NCBI RefSeq assembly: GCF_000385565.1
Contig: NC_021169.1
Span: 1,656,571-1,720,570, forward strand
Source of the DNA: Archaeoglobus sulfaticallidus PM70-1
GTDB lineage: Archaea; Halobacteriota; Archaeoglobi; Archaeoglobales; Archaeoglobaceae
Direction of reading: 5' to 3'
DNA length: 64,000 nucleotides
The translations under genes and the position numbers were made by a program. A model generated the notes under the pieces. The model had not been told where the DNA came from. It was given only the letters and a program-made list of their open reading frames with translations, and did no database searches. This document shows, one piece after another, positions 9,396-18,918 of this stretch (position 1 is its first letter; the number at the start of each line of letters is the position of its first letter).

Positions 9396-11240
9396 ATGTG
9401 GTATGGCTATGTTGGAAAAATTTTGAGAGTAGACCTAAGCAGAGATGAAGTGTGGTTCGAGCCCCTACCAGACGAAAGTGTTCTTAAGAGCTTTATAGGC
9501 GGAAAAGGACTGGGCTTATGGTATCTCTTTAATTGTTTGGATGAAAATATTTCTCCGTTCGATCCAGCCAATCCTTTAATATTCATGACGGGACCTCTCA
9601 CAGGTTTGCCCGTTCCGTGCGGCAATAACACAACAGCAGTCTCAATCAATGCAGACACGGGCTATACTACGGGGGCATCACACACCCACGGATATTTCGG
9701 TCCAAATTTAAAGAAAGCTGGATTTGACGGAATAATAATAACAGGAAAAGCTGAAAGTCCAGTGTATCTGTGGATCCAAGACAAAGAAACTGAAATAAGA
9801 AATGCTTCGAAATTTTGGGGAAAAGATACCCACGAAACTGAAGATCTGATCAAAAAAGATGTGGGCGAGGATAAAGCAAGTGTGGCAGCAATTGGCCCAG
9901 CGGGAGAAAATATGTGCTGCGGAGCTGGCATATGGAACGACAAGCATCATTCATTTGCACATTCTGGAATGGGAGCAATAATGGGATCAAAAAACCTCAA
10001 AGCAATAGCTGTCTACGGAACCCAGGACGTGCAAATCAGAGATGAGGAAAAACTAAAAGAAGTTGCGAAGATGTGGCGAGAAAACCTCTGGAAAAGCGAT
10101 GTAGTCAATGCTCTCGCAAAAGGAGGTCTTCCGCAGTCCGAATACAAATATACTAAAGAAAGTTACTTGCTGTCTGCCAAAAACTTTACCGATGTCAGTC
10201 CTCCAGAATTTGCTGTAGGCATGTCTAAGTTCAAATATAAACCTAAAGCATGCTTTAGCTGCCCGATTGCATGTTCTTATGAAGTTGAGATAACTGAAGG
10301 GCCTTACAAAGGATTTGTAGCTACTCCCGCAGGGGGAGGAGAAAATTTAGAGGGAGTCTCGTCTCTTCTTGGCGTTTACGATCCTGGAGCTACATTTTAC
10401 CTGATTGAGTTAGCAGACAGGTTAGGATTTGAAACCAGCACAATAGGCTCAACAATAGCCATGCTCATTGAAGCGTATGAGAGAGGCATAGTGAGCAAGG
10501 AAGATCTCGATGGCATGGAACTTAAGTGGGGTGATCCAAAACTTGTTGAAGAACTTATGAAGAAGGCGGCGAATAAGGAAGGATTTATAGGTTACTTGCT
10601 TTCTTTGGGTCCAAAAAGAGCTGCTGAAGCTATAGGTGCTGAAAACATTGCAATCCATGTGAAAGGTACTGGAATAAATCTGCATGACTGGAGAGTTACA
10701 TGGGCGATTCTTCTTGGTCAGCTGATTGGTGGTGGCTACAGCTGGCCTGCTCCAGGAGTTGATGCTTGGGCAACAGAACCAGATATCGGCTATGATTCAT
10801 ATCAGGATCCCTTTGACTGGAGGCTAAAGCCGAAAGCAGTAAGAGATACGCAATTGAAGAAGAACTGGGTTGATAGCATTGGAATTTGTTGGTTTGCTGA
10901 CTGGGGTGTTCCAAGTGCTTTAGAATTCGAAGCAATGGTTGTTGAGGCAGCAACAGGATTTACCGTTTCAAGAGATGAAGCACTTATAATCGGAGAGAAG
11001 GTGATAAATTTAGAAAGGATTGTTAATCTGAGGCTTGGATTAAGACCAGAAGATGACATATACGATGTTGGCCCCAGATTTCTTGAACCACCTCCAAAGG
11101 GGCCGGGAAAAGACAAGGATGTTAGAAAGCATGTTAAGTGGATGGTCAGGGAATACTACAGGCTAATGGGTTGGAATGAGAAAACAGGAGAGCCATTAAA
11201 GTCTACACTACAACGATTAGGATTAGATAATTTAATTTAA
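9396..11240 (+). CDS. Aldehyde:ferredoxin oxidoreductase family (tungstopterin enzyme)
   Basis: A large catalytic subunit of the AOR family, which oxidises aldehydes to acids with ferredoxin as acceptor, using a tungsten bis-pyranopterin and one [4Fe-4S] cluster. It begins MWYGYVGKILRVDLS, typical of the family. The cluster ligands CFSCPIAC lie near residue 285, and a fourth Cys occurs in SIGICWF near residue 500. The start is set at ATG 9396 because GGAGTG (9384-9389) is a good ribosome binding site six bases upstream; an earlier ATG at 9381 would include that site. A TATA-like TTTTTAAGTATTTA precedes it. The specific substrate cannot be told from sequence. Confidence 0.92.
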   Translation: MWYGYVGKILRVDLSRDEVWFEPLPDESVLKSFIGGKGLGLWYLFNCLDENISPFDPANPLIFMTGPLTGLPVPCGNNTTAVSINADTGYTTGASHTHGYFGPNLKKAGFDGIIITGKAESPVYLWIQDKETEIRNASKFWGKDTHETEDLIKKDVGEDKASVAAIGPAGENMCCGAGIWNDKHHSFAHSGMGAIMGSKNLKAIAVYGTQDVQIRDEEKLKEVAKMWRENLWKSDVVNALAKGGLPQSEYKYTKESYLLSAKNFTDVSPPEFAVGMSKFKYKPKACFSCPIACSYEVEITEGPYKGFVATPAGGGENLEGVSSLLGVYDPGATFYLIELADRLGFETSTIGSTIAMLIEAYERGIVSKEDLDGMELKWGDPKLVEELMKKAANKEGFIGYLLSLGPKRAAEAIGAENIAIHVKGTGINLHDWRVTWAILLGQLIGGGYSWPAPGVDAWATEPDIGYDSYQDPFDWRLKPKAVRDTQLKKNWVDSIGICWFADWGVPSALEFEAMVVEAATGFTVSRDEALIIGEKVINLERIVNLRLGLRPEDDIYDVGPRFLEPPPKGPGKDKDVRKHVKWMVREYYRLMGWNEKTGEPLKSTLQRLGLDNLI

Positions 11241-12139
11241 AATTTTTTATATTTAAAGTTAATTGTTTCATCCATGCAGTTCTTGACTTGAGAGTATCGA
11301 ACAACTTCTGCCTACAGTGCTTATCTCATGTATTCTGTTCTTATCACTGGAGTACTTTAAGACTTGATTTATAAATACATCATTGTAAAGATTGAATTGC
11401 AAAAATAAAAACAACAAACAAAAAATCTAAAAAGTGAAGATACTGTTGTGATGGGTCTCAGAGCCAGGAAATTCAAGATTTTGAAGGTAACTATTTCGGG
11501 AGCGAGAAGAGATGTAACGGGTTCGTTTGCTTATAGCTGGTAACCGCATTGAGTATTTAAGCTATAAACTTGGCGTCTCTTTCTACGAGACCGTTCACAT
11601 GTGTTCTGTTGAAGTTTGGAAGGGTTTATTTACGTGATCACACTGCCAGTACTTTATATATTCATTTATGCCCTGTTGAAAGTGAGAGCAGGTTTGTGGT
11701 GCACCTTAAAACTTGAATCATTGTAAGGAGTACGACTGTACTTTCTAGCATTCTAACGACTTTAACAATCTACAGTGAATCGAGCCGAATGGCGCGAGGA
11801 TTAAAAGTATAACAATTACAGGAAGGAATATGAATATTCTCACCTAATAGTAAGTGTTAACACAACTTCAACGCTTGTTACTTTGTGAAATACTATCACG
11901 CACGGGGTCTTGCAAGCAACGGGAAGATAAACGATGCTCGTAAAGCATATCAAGGACGAGATCGAAAAACCTAGATCTCAAAAAATAAATTATTAATAAA
12001 GTTTCATAACAATTTTTAAAAACAGTTAGATAGCCCCTAAATAGCAGATGATAGAAACTGATAAAAGATTAACAAACCGAAATGTTTTTATTTGCGATGT
12101 TTTTAAAATTATTAAAAACTATGATTTGGGGGTTAGAGG
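11241..12139. other. 900-bp gene-poor region with a transposon-end remnant
   Basis: No convincing gene is present. Short open stretches on the plus strand (for example one reading GNRIEYLSYKLGVSFYETV near 11540-11600) have no start and no recognised relative. The only identifiable item is a truncated left end of a tnpB element at 11896-11930. The last 80 bases hold the livK promoter (CGAAAT followed by a TTTTTA run) and a GGGGGTTAGAGG leader. Confidence 0.5.
11896..11930 (-). repeat. Truncated left end of a tnpB element (orphan)
   Basis: On the minus strand this block repeats the outer half of the left ends found at 19351 and 59548 (TTATCTTCCCGTTGCTTGCA followed by AGACCCC). It stops inside the terminal hairpin after GTGCGTGA. 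No tnpB follows, so it is a solo scar. Confidence 0.7.
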
Positions 12140-13474
12140 ATGCAAAAAATTAAAATCGGGATTTTAGTGGCTCTTTTGATTGGGGCTCTATTGATTGGAT
12201 GTGCCCAACAGCAGGAGCAGGCTAAACCAACACCAACCCAGGAAGCAAAAGCTGAAAACACTGAAACTCTGCCAGAGAGCATTCTAATTGGTGGAACACT
12301 CAGCATGAGTGGTAAATATTCCAAAGAAGGACAGATGTCCTTATGGGGTATTCAGGCCGCCATAAAATGGGTTAACGATGTCCATGGCGGAGTTAGTGTT
12401 GGTGGAAAGAAACTAAAATTGGAGTTCAAGTATTACGATGATGAGTCTAAAAAGGAGGCCGTTCAGAGTTTGGTTGAAAGGCTTATAACCTCAGATAAGG
12501 CCAACTTCCTGTTAGCCCCATACAGCTCCGGACTGACTCTTGCCGGAGCACCCATAGCTGACAAGCATGGTGTGCTCTACATGAGCCACGGTGGTGCAAG
12601 TGACAGAATATTCGATCAGGGTTATGCCTATGTTGTGCAGACATTAAGCCCGGCCAGCGAGTACCAGACGGCCTTCATCGACATGATAAAGGCTATCGAT
12701 CCAGATGCCAAGAAAATAGCGATGGTCTATGAAGACAGCGAGTTCTCAAAGGCTGTTTTTGCCGGAGCCAAAAAGCATGCCGAGGAACTTGGATTTGAAG
12801 TTGTGATAGACAAGACCTATCCGCCAAACCCACAGGATCTAACGCCATTGCTGCAGGAAGTTAAGGCCGCTAATCCAGACATAATAATCGGCGGTGGACA
12901 CTTCGCAGATGGCCAGCTGCTTGCGAGCCAGATGGCTGATCTGAAGCTTGATGCAAAAGCAATATCGATACTCGTCGCCCCAGCACTGCCAGCATTCTAT
13001 GAAGCTTTGGGCAACAACGCTGAGGGTATATGCGGTCCCGGACAGTGGGAGGTTGGAGTCAAGTACAGCCCAGAGTCTGCTAAGGAAGCCGGATTGGAGT
13101 ACTTCGGACCAACACAGGATGAATTCCTCGAGCTGTTCCATGAGTTCGCCGGAAAGGATGTGACTCCAAGCTACCATGCTGCTGAAGCAGCTGCTGCAGT
13201 TCTTGCATATGTCAAAGCAATTGAGTCTGCCAACAGCCTCGACACTGACAAGGTCAGGGAGACAATGAACAACCTGCACTTCATGACCTTCTTCGGTGAG
13301 TGGAAGATCGATCCAGCGACTGGAAAGCAGATAGGACACAAGATGGTCATATTCCAGTGGCAGGGCGGAGAGAAGAAGATTGTCTGGCCTAAAGCTGCCG
13401 CAAATGCGGATCCATACTACCCTATCCCGACTTGGGAAGAAAAAGCTGAAGGTAAGAAAGCTGTTAAAGAGTGA
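12140..13474 (+). CDS. livK: Branched-chain amino acid ABC transporter, substrate-binding lipoprotein
   Basis: A 444-residue solute-binding protein with a hydrophobic leader ending in the lipobox LIGC (Cys near residue 21), followed by a Gln/Thr/Pro linker and then a type I periplasmic-binding fold of the Leu/Ile/Val family. The mature start region reads ILIGGTLSMSGKYSKEGQ, with the usual ligand-loop position after the first strand. It heads the livKHMGF operon, and its ligand is probably a branched-chain amino acid or a related acid, though family members differ. A GGGGGTTAGAGG leader lies right before ATG 12140. Confidence 0.9.
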   Translation: MQKIKIGILVALLIGALLIGCAQQQEQAKPTPTQEAKAENTETLPESILIGGTLSMSGKYSKEGQMSLWGIQAAIKWVNDVHGGVSVGGKKLKLEFKYYDDESKKEAVQSLVERLITSDKANFLLAPYSSGLTLAGAPIADKHGVLYMSHGGASDRIFDQGYAYVVQTLSPASEYQTAFIDMIKAIDPDAKKIAMVYEDSEFSKAVFAGAKKHAEELGFEVVIDKTYPPNPQDLTPLLQEVKAANPDIIIGGGHFADGQLLASQMADLKLDAKAISILVAPALPAFYEALGNNAEGICGPGQWEVGVKYSPESAKEAGLEYFGPTQDEFLELFHEFAGKDVTPSYHAAEAAAAVLAYVKAIESANSLDTDKVRETMNNLHFMTFFGEWKIDPATGKQIGHKMVIFQWQGGEKKIVWPKAAANADPYYPIPTWEEKAEGKKAVKE

Positions 13475-13513
13475 TAATTTTATAAATTTTTTTAATTTTT
13501 TAGGAGTGGAAAG

Positions 13514-14410
13514 ATGGTGTTTTTAGAGCAGTTAGCTGGGAATCTAATTTATGGAGCTATCCTCGGTTCAGTGTATGGCCTATCCACAATGGGTCTGAGC
13601 CTGATATTTGGCGTGCTCAGAATCGTCAATGTCGGTCATGGACCGTTCATAATGGTCGGAGCATTCACAGCATTCTGGATGTTCACACTGTTCGGCCTGG
13701 CACCGATAGGCTCGATCCCGGTAGCGATAGTGCTTGGACTGGCTTTAGGTTTTGTGATATTCTACACGGTCATACGAAGGCTCTTAAACGCTCCAGAACT
13801 GTCAACTTTGCTGGCGACATTCGCAATAGGTATTCTGCTTGAAGAAGTTGCGAAGTTCATCTGGGGGCCAGATCACAGAGGATACTCATGGAACATAGGT
13901 GATGTAGATATTGGGATAATCCTAATTCCATACTCAAAGATACTTGCATTCATTTCGAGCATAATTATAGCGTACCTGCTGTATCTCTGGTTCCAGAAGA
14001 CCAAGCTCGGAAAGGCTGTCAGAGCTGTTGTTGAAGATGCTGAAGGTGCTGCGACATGCGGGATAAATGTGAGGTGGATCTACGCCCTGAGCTTTGCAAT
14101 AGGAATAGCTCTCACAGTCGCAAGTGGTGTTCTGGTAACGCTGTTCGTTCCTGTGGGAATAAACCCATACATGGGCCATGAGTACACGCTGAAGGCTTTC
14201 GTAATAGCAGTGCTTGGTGGGCTTGGCTCTCCATGGGGGGCCTTCTTTGCAGGATTCTTATTCGGACTGATAGAGAATGGCTCATACACAATTCTCGGAC
14301 TTATACCGGGTGTTGAGCCGTTCAGCCTGACAAGGTTTGTTGCTTTCACGCTTCTGCTGGTTATACTGCTGATAAAGCCAACAGGTCTGTTCGGAGGGGA
14401 TAGCAAATGA
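13514..14410 (+). CDS. livH: Branched-chain amino acid ABC transporter permease LivH
   Basis: A 298-residue inner-membrane permease with about eight hydrophobic helices. The early GSVYGLSTMGLSLIFGVLRI and later AVVEDAEGAATCGINVRWIY segments match LivH, the latter being the cytoplasmic loop that couples to the ATPases. It sits 39 bp after livK and overlaps livM by four bases (ATGA), so the two permeases are translated together. Confidence 0.93.
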   Translation: MVFLEQLAGNLIYGAILGSVYGLSTMGLSLIFGVLRIVNVGHGPFIMVGAFTAFWMFTLFGLAPIGSIPVAIVLGLALGFVIFYTVIRRLLNAPELSTLLATFAIGILLEEVAKFIWGPDHRGYSWNIGDVDIGIILIPYSKILAFISSIIIAYLLYLWFQKTKLGKAVRAVVEDAEGAATCGINVRWIYALSFAIGIALTVASGVLVTLFVPVGINPYMGHEYTLKAFVIAVLGGLGSPWGAFFAGFLFGLIENGSYTILGLIPGVEPFSLTRFVAFTLLLVILLIKPTGLFGGDSK

Positions 14411-15396
14411 TTGAAAAATACAGCTCTCTACTTCCAGTGATGCTGATCTATGCTGTGCTCTTTCTCATAGGAATCTCAACCCCAGGAATGTGGCAGCCAG
14501 TGGCTTTCATAATGTTCTACATAACTCTGGGACAGGCTTTCAACATATTCCTCGGGCTGACAGGATATGTTGACTTCGGCTATGTGGCATTTCTTGCTTT
14601 GGGTGCATATGGAATGGCTCTAGCTTTCGATACCTTTGCCTCTCCAGGAATGGGCTTCGGGATCATTATACTTGGCCTGATCCTTGCGATAATAATGTCC
14701 TCGATTCTCAGCCTTGCAGTTGGTGCCGTTGCGCTGAGGTTGAGGGGAGCCTACTTCGCAATTGCCACCATAGGTGTCAACGAGGGTTTCAGATATTTCA
14801 TCGAGGGTGCAAAGCTCTGGGGTGGCTCGGAGGGGATAATCATCTCAGGAGACATGAGAAAGATGTTTGGCAGGGAGATGGCGAACTACATCTCAACATT
14901 CGTCTCAGATGTCCTCGTGTTCATCATAGCAATCCTTGCAGCAATTGTAACTGTAATGATCCTGAACAGAAAAATGGGGTATGCATTGATGGCAGTTAGA
15001 GAGGATGAAGATGCGGCGAAGGTTATGGGAATAAATGTAACGAAGTATAAGATCATGGCATTCATAACAAGTGCATCCTTTGCGGGATTGATTGGTGCTA
15101 CCGCATGGACGCTCAAGATGACATATGTGTTCCCATCAGATGTGTTTCTGATAACCTACACTGTAGAGGCTATAGTCATAGTCATGCTCGGAGGGGCTGG
15201 CACATTGCTTGGCCCGATTGTTGGAGGATTGATTTACGGAATACTGAAATACTACCTGTCAATAATTCTACCTGGATTCCAGCTGCTGATTCTAGCACCA
15301 CTGCTGATTGTCATAATTGTCGCATTCCCGGATGGTGTTGTTGGCAGTATCAAGAACAGGTTGTCGAGTGAAACTGCAAGAAAATATCTGAGGTAG
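14407..15396 (+). CDS. livM: Branched-chain amino acid ABC transporter permease LivM
   Basis: The second permease, 329 residues with about nine helices. It carries the family segments GLTGYVDFGYVAFLALGAYG and AVREDEDAAKVMGINVTKYK, the latter being the ATPase-contact loop matching that in LivH. It starts at an ATG overlapping the livH stop and is followed 13 bp later by livG. Confidence 0.93.
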   Translation: MIEKYSSLLPVMLIYAVLFLIGISTPGMWQPVAFIMFYITLGQAFNIFLGLTGYVDFGYVAFLALGAYGMALAFDTFASPGMGFGIIILGLILAIIMSSILSLAVGAVALRLRGAYFAIATIGVNEGFRYFIEGAKLWGGSEGIIISGDMRKMFGREMANYISTFVSDVLVFIIAILAAIVTVMILNRKMGYALMAVREDEDAAKVMGINVTKYKIMAFITSASFAGLIGATAWTLKMTYVFPSDVFLITYTVEAIVIVMLGGAGTLLGPIVGGLIYGILKYYLSIILPGFQLLILAPLLIVIIVAFPDGVVGSIKNRLSSETARKYLR

Positions 15397-15409
15397 AGAG
15401 GTAGAGATT

Positions 15410-16144
15410 ATGGAAATCTTAAAGCTTGAGAATGTCACAAAAAGATTTGGTGGACTTGTAGCAGTAAACAAGGTCAGCTTCTCAATCGAGAAGGGCGAGG
15501 CAATAGGAATAGTTGGCCCAAACGGAAGTGGAAAGACAACACTGTACAATCTCATCAATGGGGTTTACATCCCAGATGAGGGAAAGATTTTCTTTGAGGG
15601 GCAGGATATAACAAACCTCCCAATCCACACCAGAGCCCACCTCGGCATAGCGAGAACCTTCCAGATACCACGACCGTTCAACTCCGCTACAGTGAGGGAG
15701 AATGTAGCTGTTGGGGCGATGTTTGGGTATGCAAAAGCTTCTGTTGATGAGGCGTTAGCCATTGCAGATGACTACCTGAAAGTGGTTGGATTATATGATA
15801 AGAGGGATGCCCCAGCAGGCAAGCTAACTCCTCTGGAAAAAAGGTTGATGGAGGTTGCCAGAGCGTTAGCAATGAAGCCAAAGCTTCTGCTTTTAGATGA
15901 GGTCATGGCAGGAATGAATCCATCAGATATTGACAGGCTGATCAACTTGCTCAAAAGGATTAGAGAGGAAGAAGATATATCGATAGTCTCTATGGTAGAG
16001 CATTTGATGCATGCGATAACGAAGTTTGCGGAAAGAGTTATAGTCATGCATCAGGGCTCAAAACTGCTTGAAGGGGAAACGATCAAGGTTCTAAACGATC
16101 CGAGAGTTGTGGAAGTCTATCTTGGCAAAAAGTTGGAGAGTTGA
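15410..16144 (+). CDS. livG: Branched-chain amino acid ABC transporter ATPase LivG
   Basis: A 244-residue ABC ATPase. Walker A is GPNGSGKT near residue 36 and Walker B is KLLLLDEVMAGM near residue 165. The stretch before Walker B reads LTPLEKRLMEVARAL, where the ABC signature is degenerate, as is common in LivG. RTFQIPRPFNSATVRENV after the Q loop is typical of LivG. It pairs with LivF to drive LivHM. Confidence 0.92.
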   Translation: MEILKLENVTKRFGGLVAVNKVSFSIEKGEAIGIVGPNGSGKTTLYNLINGVYIPDEGKIFFEGQDITNLPIHTRAHLGIARTFQIPRPFNSATVRENVAVGAMFGYAKASVDEALAIADDYLKVVGLYDKRDAPAGKLTPLEKRLMEVARALAMKPKLLLLDEVMAGMNPSDIDRLINLLKRIREEEDISIVSMVEHLMHAITKFAERVIVMHQGSKLLEGETIKVLNDPRVVEVYLGKKLES

Positions 16145-16155
16145 GGGGTGTTTTT

Positions 16156-16869
16156 ATGGATAAAATTCTCAGGGTTGAAGCTCTCGAATCCGGATACGGC
16201 ACTATGCAGGTGCTCTGGGGCGCTGAGATTGAAGTGAGTAAAGGCAGCATAACCACCGTCCTGGGACCAAACGGAGCAGGAAAATCTACTCTGCTGAAAA
16301 CGATTTTTGGACTGGTTAGACCGTGGAACGGTAAGATCTTCTTCAAGGATGAGGATGTAACACTTATGCCACCGCACAAGAAAGTTGAGAATGGATTAAC
16401 AATGGTTCTCGAAGGTAGACATCTGTTCCCAAACATGACTGTCAGAGAAAATCTGATACTTGGGGCCTACAGCGATAGGGCAATGGAGAAAATGAACGAA
16501 TCACTGGAACTGATATATTCGCTTTTTCCGAGGCTCAAAGAGAGGTCTGAGCAACTTGCAGGAACACTCAGTGGTGGAGAGCAGCAGATGGTGGCGATAG
16601 CAAGAGCCTTAATGACAAATCCAGAGATAATTCTTTTAGATGAACCAAGCCAGGGACTGGCTCCAAAACTCGTGATGCAGATGTTCGACACAATCCATAA
16701 ACTAAAAGATGAGGGGCTGACGATACTGCTCGTGGAACAGAATGTCTTTGCCTCTCTGGAAATATCAGATTATGCGTATGTCCTCAACGAGGGCAGGATC
16801 GTTCTCGGAGGGACGATAGACGAGATCAAGGATTCTGAGGAAATAAAAAGAATCTATCTCGGTGTTTAA
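16156..16869 (+). CDS. livF: Branched-chain amino acid ABC transporter ATPase LivF
   Basis: The second ATPase of the importer, about 237 residues. It has Walker A GPNGAGKST, signature LSGGEQQMVAIARAL and Walker B EIILLDEPSQGL; VLEGRHLFPNMTVRENL is characteristic of LivF. The start is placed at ATG 16156, preceded by GAGGGGTG, which overlaps the livG stop; an in-frame TTG at 16141 is less likely. It is the last gene of the operon. Confidence 0.92.
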   Translation: MDKILRVEALESGYGTMQVLWGAEIEVSKGSITTVLGPNGAGKSTLLKTIFGLVRPWNGKIFFKDEDVTLMPPHKKVENGLTMVLEGRHLFPNMTVRENLILGAYSDRAMEKMNESLELIYSLFPRLKERSEQLAGTLSGGEQQMVAIARALMTNPEIILLDEPSQGLAPKLVMQMFDTIHKLKDEGLTILLVEQNVFASLEISDYAYVLNEGRIVLGGTIDEIKDSEEIKRIYLGV

Positions 16870-16883
16870 TTTTTTTCAACAAG

Positions 16884-16890
16884 ATATTTA
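16884..16890 (+). promoter_or_regulatory. TATA box of the LutB-like gene (leaderless)
   Basis: ATATTTA lies about 26 bases before the ATG at 16914, so transcription would begin at or next to the start codon. No ribosome binding site is seen, which agrees with a leaderless message. Confidence 0.5.
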
Positions 16891-16913
16891 ATCTTAAAGT
16901 GGATTTCACGACA

Positions 16914-18104
16914 ATGAACGACATTCAATTGCTTTCGATGAAGAAAGCATTCGAGGAAGTGAAAAGGAGGCAGAGACAGAATCTTCCAAAAATAGGAGAT
17001 CTCGATAACAGACTGAAGAGACTGAAGGATGTTAGGGAAAGATCAGTGGGCAACAAGAAACTCATGGATGCAGCTATAAAGAGTTTAAAAGAGAATGGGT
17101 TCAATGTGTTTTTTGCTGAAGATAGTTCTAAAGCGATTGAAATTATAAAAAAAGAGATAGGTAAAGAGAGGTTAGTGGTTAAATCAAAATCAAACATAAC
17201 AAAGGAGATCAACCTTGTTAAAGAGTTAGAAGCAGATGGAATAGAAGTTGTGGAAACCGATATCGGAGATAGGCTGATACAACTGCTCAACGAGAACCCA
17301 TCTCATCCTACAGGACCAGCAGTTCATCTGTCCTTAAACCAAATTTCAAGTATCCTTGATAAAAAATATGGTGTCCGATTGAATGGTCCTAAAGAGATTA
17401 TCAAATTTTTGCTTAAGGATGTGAAGGAAAGTATACAAAAATCAAAGATAGGAATAAGTGGTGCAAATGCGATAACTGCTGAAGGTTCCATTTTAGTCCT
17501 GCATAATGAGGGCAACATTTTTGAGGTTGCAAATAGGCCAGAAAAGTGGATCATAGTTGCCGGAATAGACAAGTTCTATCCAAATATAGAGGAGGCTATT
17601 AATTCGGCAAAAATACAGACATTTTACGCTACTGGAAACATCGTACCATCATTCATAGAAATCATTAGCGGTGTCAGTAAAACAGCAGATATTGAAAAAA
17701 AGCTTATTAAAGGGATCCACAATCCAAAAGAGTGTACAGTTATTTTAATAGACAACAAAAGGAAATATCTGATCGAAAATGGATACAAGGAGCTTTTTCA
17801 TTGCATAGGTTGCGGAAACTGCGTTATTAACTGTCCCGCATACAGAGTTTTTGGTGAAGAGTTCAAAGGAGGAAGATTTGCATTATATTCAGCATTCTAT
17901 GAAGGAAAATCCAATCTGAAGCTCTGTCTTTCGTGTAAGAGGTGCAAGAAAAACTGTCCCCTTGAGATAGACATACCGAAGATGATAAGCAATGCCAGAG
18001 AAGGTAGCGAAATATACAACTTCTTGCTATCTCACGCAAAGTGGATAACAAGAGCAGTATATCTGGAATTTCTGAGCCTGTACTATCAGATTATGGAAGG
18101 CTAG
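16914..18104 (+). CDS. LutB-like LUD domain / 4Fe-4S protein
   Basis: About 396 residues: an N-terminal LUD domain (roughly residues 40-280, with LVVKSKSNITKEINLVKELE and ISGANAITAEGSILVLHNEG) followed by two [4Fe-4S] motifs, CIGCGNCVINCP and CLSCKRCKKNCP. This is the layout of LutB, the iron-sulphur subunit of the lactate oxidation complex LutABC. No LutA or LutC gene is adjacent, so the partner and substrate are unknown. Its gene ends in CTAG, which also encodes the stop of the convergent neighbour. Start chosen from the TATA spacing. Confidence 0.8.
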   Translation: MNDIQLLSMKKAFEEVKRRQRQNLPKIGDLDNRLKRLKDVRERSVGNKKLMDAAIKSLKENGFNVFFAEDSSKAIEIIKKEIGKERLVVKSKSNITKEINLVKELEADGIEVVETDIGDRLIQLLNENPSHPTGPAVHLSLNQISSILDKKYGVRLNGPKEIIKFLLKDVKESIQKSKIGISGANAITAEGSILVLHNEGNIFEVANRPEKWIIVAGIDKFYPNIEEAINSAKIQTFYATGNIVPSFIEIISGVSKTADIEKKLIKGIHNPKECTVILIDNKRKYLIENGYKELFHCIGCGNCVINCPAYRVFGEEFKGGRFALYSAFYEGKSNLKLCLSCKRCKKNCPLEIDIPKMISNAREGSEIYNFLLSHAKWITRAVYLEFLSLYYQIMEG

Positions 18105-18484
18105 CTTTTACCAATTTTCTCAATCAGAGTCACGAGCTTATCTGCCAAATTTGTCAGTCTTTCTATTTCATCTATTGTTTTCGCTTTTTTCATATATTCA
18201 AGCACATAATTAAGTTTCTCTTCGAGAATGCTCTTGTGATTCATACCTAAAGCCTGATTCTCCCGATTTTCAATCTTTGTTGTAGAGGCTTCAGGGATAA
18301 CCTCAGCACCCATTATAGTATTCTCAACATCTTTTTCAAATACAGCTTCTTTCTTGCAATACGGACAAAACATTTTATCATCCTTTTTAAAAAGTGGTGA
18401 GTTGCATTCAGGACAGTGATATGGGAGCATTTTAGCCCCTTTATATAGTAATTTTACCGACTCCGAAATTTTTTTATCTTCCAT
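18101..18484 (-). CDS. UPF0148 family (Sjogren's autoantigen p27-like) zinc-ribbon protein
   Basis: A 127-residue protein with a zinc ribbon (CPECNSPLFKKDDKMFCPYC) near residues 24-43 and a helical C-terminus (LEEKLNYVLEYMKKAKTIDE) likely to form a coiled coil. It matches the archaeal UPF0148 family, related to the human Sjogren/scleroderma autoantigen 1; the function is unknown. Its stop codon overlaps that of the LutB-like gene on the other strand within a shared CTAG. Confidence 0.8.
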   Translation of the reverse strand: MEDKKISESVKLLYKGAKMLPYHCPECNSPLFKKDDKMFCPYCKKEAVFEKDVENTIMGAEVIPEASTTKIENRENQALGMNHKSILEEKLNYVLEYMKKAKTIDEIERLTNLADKLVTLIEKIGKS

Positions 18485-18540
18485 GATGTTAAGTTGTTGA
18501 ACGGTAATAAAAAATTTCAGTTTTCAGAGGGGTGATGCCT

Positions 18541-18801
18541 ATGGCAAAAACAGTACCACAGGAAGTGTTAGATGTCCTCGACAGAATAATATTCGATGAT
18601 TCAGTTCCGAGGAATATTAGAAAGCTTGCGAATGAAATTAAGGAAGATTTGATTCATGGTGAGGAATCTCTAGCTGTTAGAGCATCCTCAGCAATATCTC
18701 AGCTTGAAGAGGTAGCTTCAGACCCAAATCTGCCAATGCATGTGAGAACATTGATATGGAATGTTTCCAGCCAGCTCGAGAGGATTTCAGTCGACGAATA
18801 G
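18541..18801 (+). CDS. UPF0147 family protein
   Basis: A small all-helical protein of about 86 residues, matching the archaeal UPF0147 family (VLDRIIFDDSVPRNIRKLAN and RASSAISQLEEVASDPNLP). The function is unknown. ATG 18541 is preferred over upstream GTG/ATG codons because GAGGGGTG (18527-18534) is placed correctly for it. Confidence 0.85.
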   Translation: MAKTVPQEVLDVLDRIIFDDSVPRNIRKLANEIKEDLIHGEESLAVRASSAISQLEEVASDPNLPMHVRTLIWNVSSQLERISVDE

Positions 18802-18918
18802 AGAGATTAGCTAAAGTTATTGCTTATTATTATTAATATATTATCAATACTTTTTAGATTTTTAACACAAGTCGGAAAACGAACAAATCTTAAATAATTT
18901 GAGATGTACTCAAATCTC

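Noticed and set aside
11340-11640. Small genes in the gap before livK
   Set aside because: Open stretches are under 40 codons, lack starts or ribosome binding sites and resemble no family I know.
16899-16913. GTG start for the LutB-like gene
   Set aside because: No ribosome binding site precedes it, and the TATA spacing places transcription start at or next to ATG 16914.
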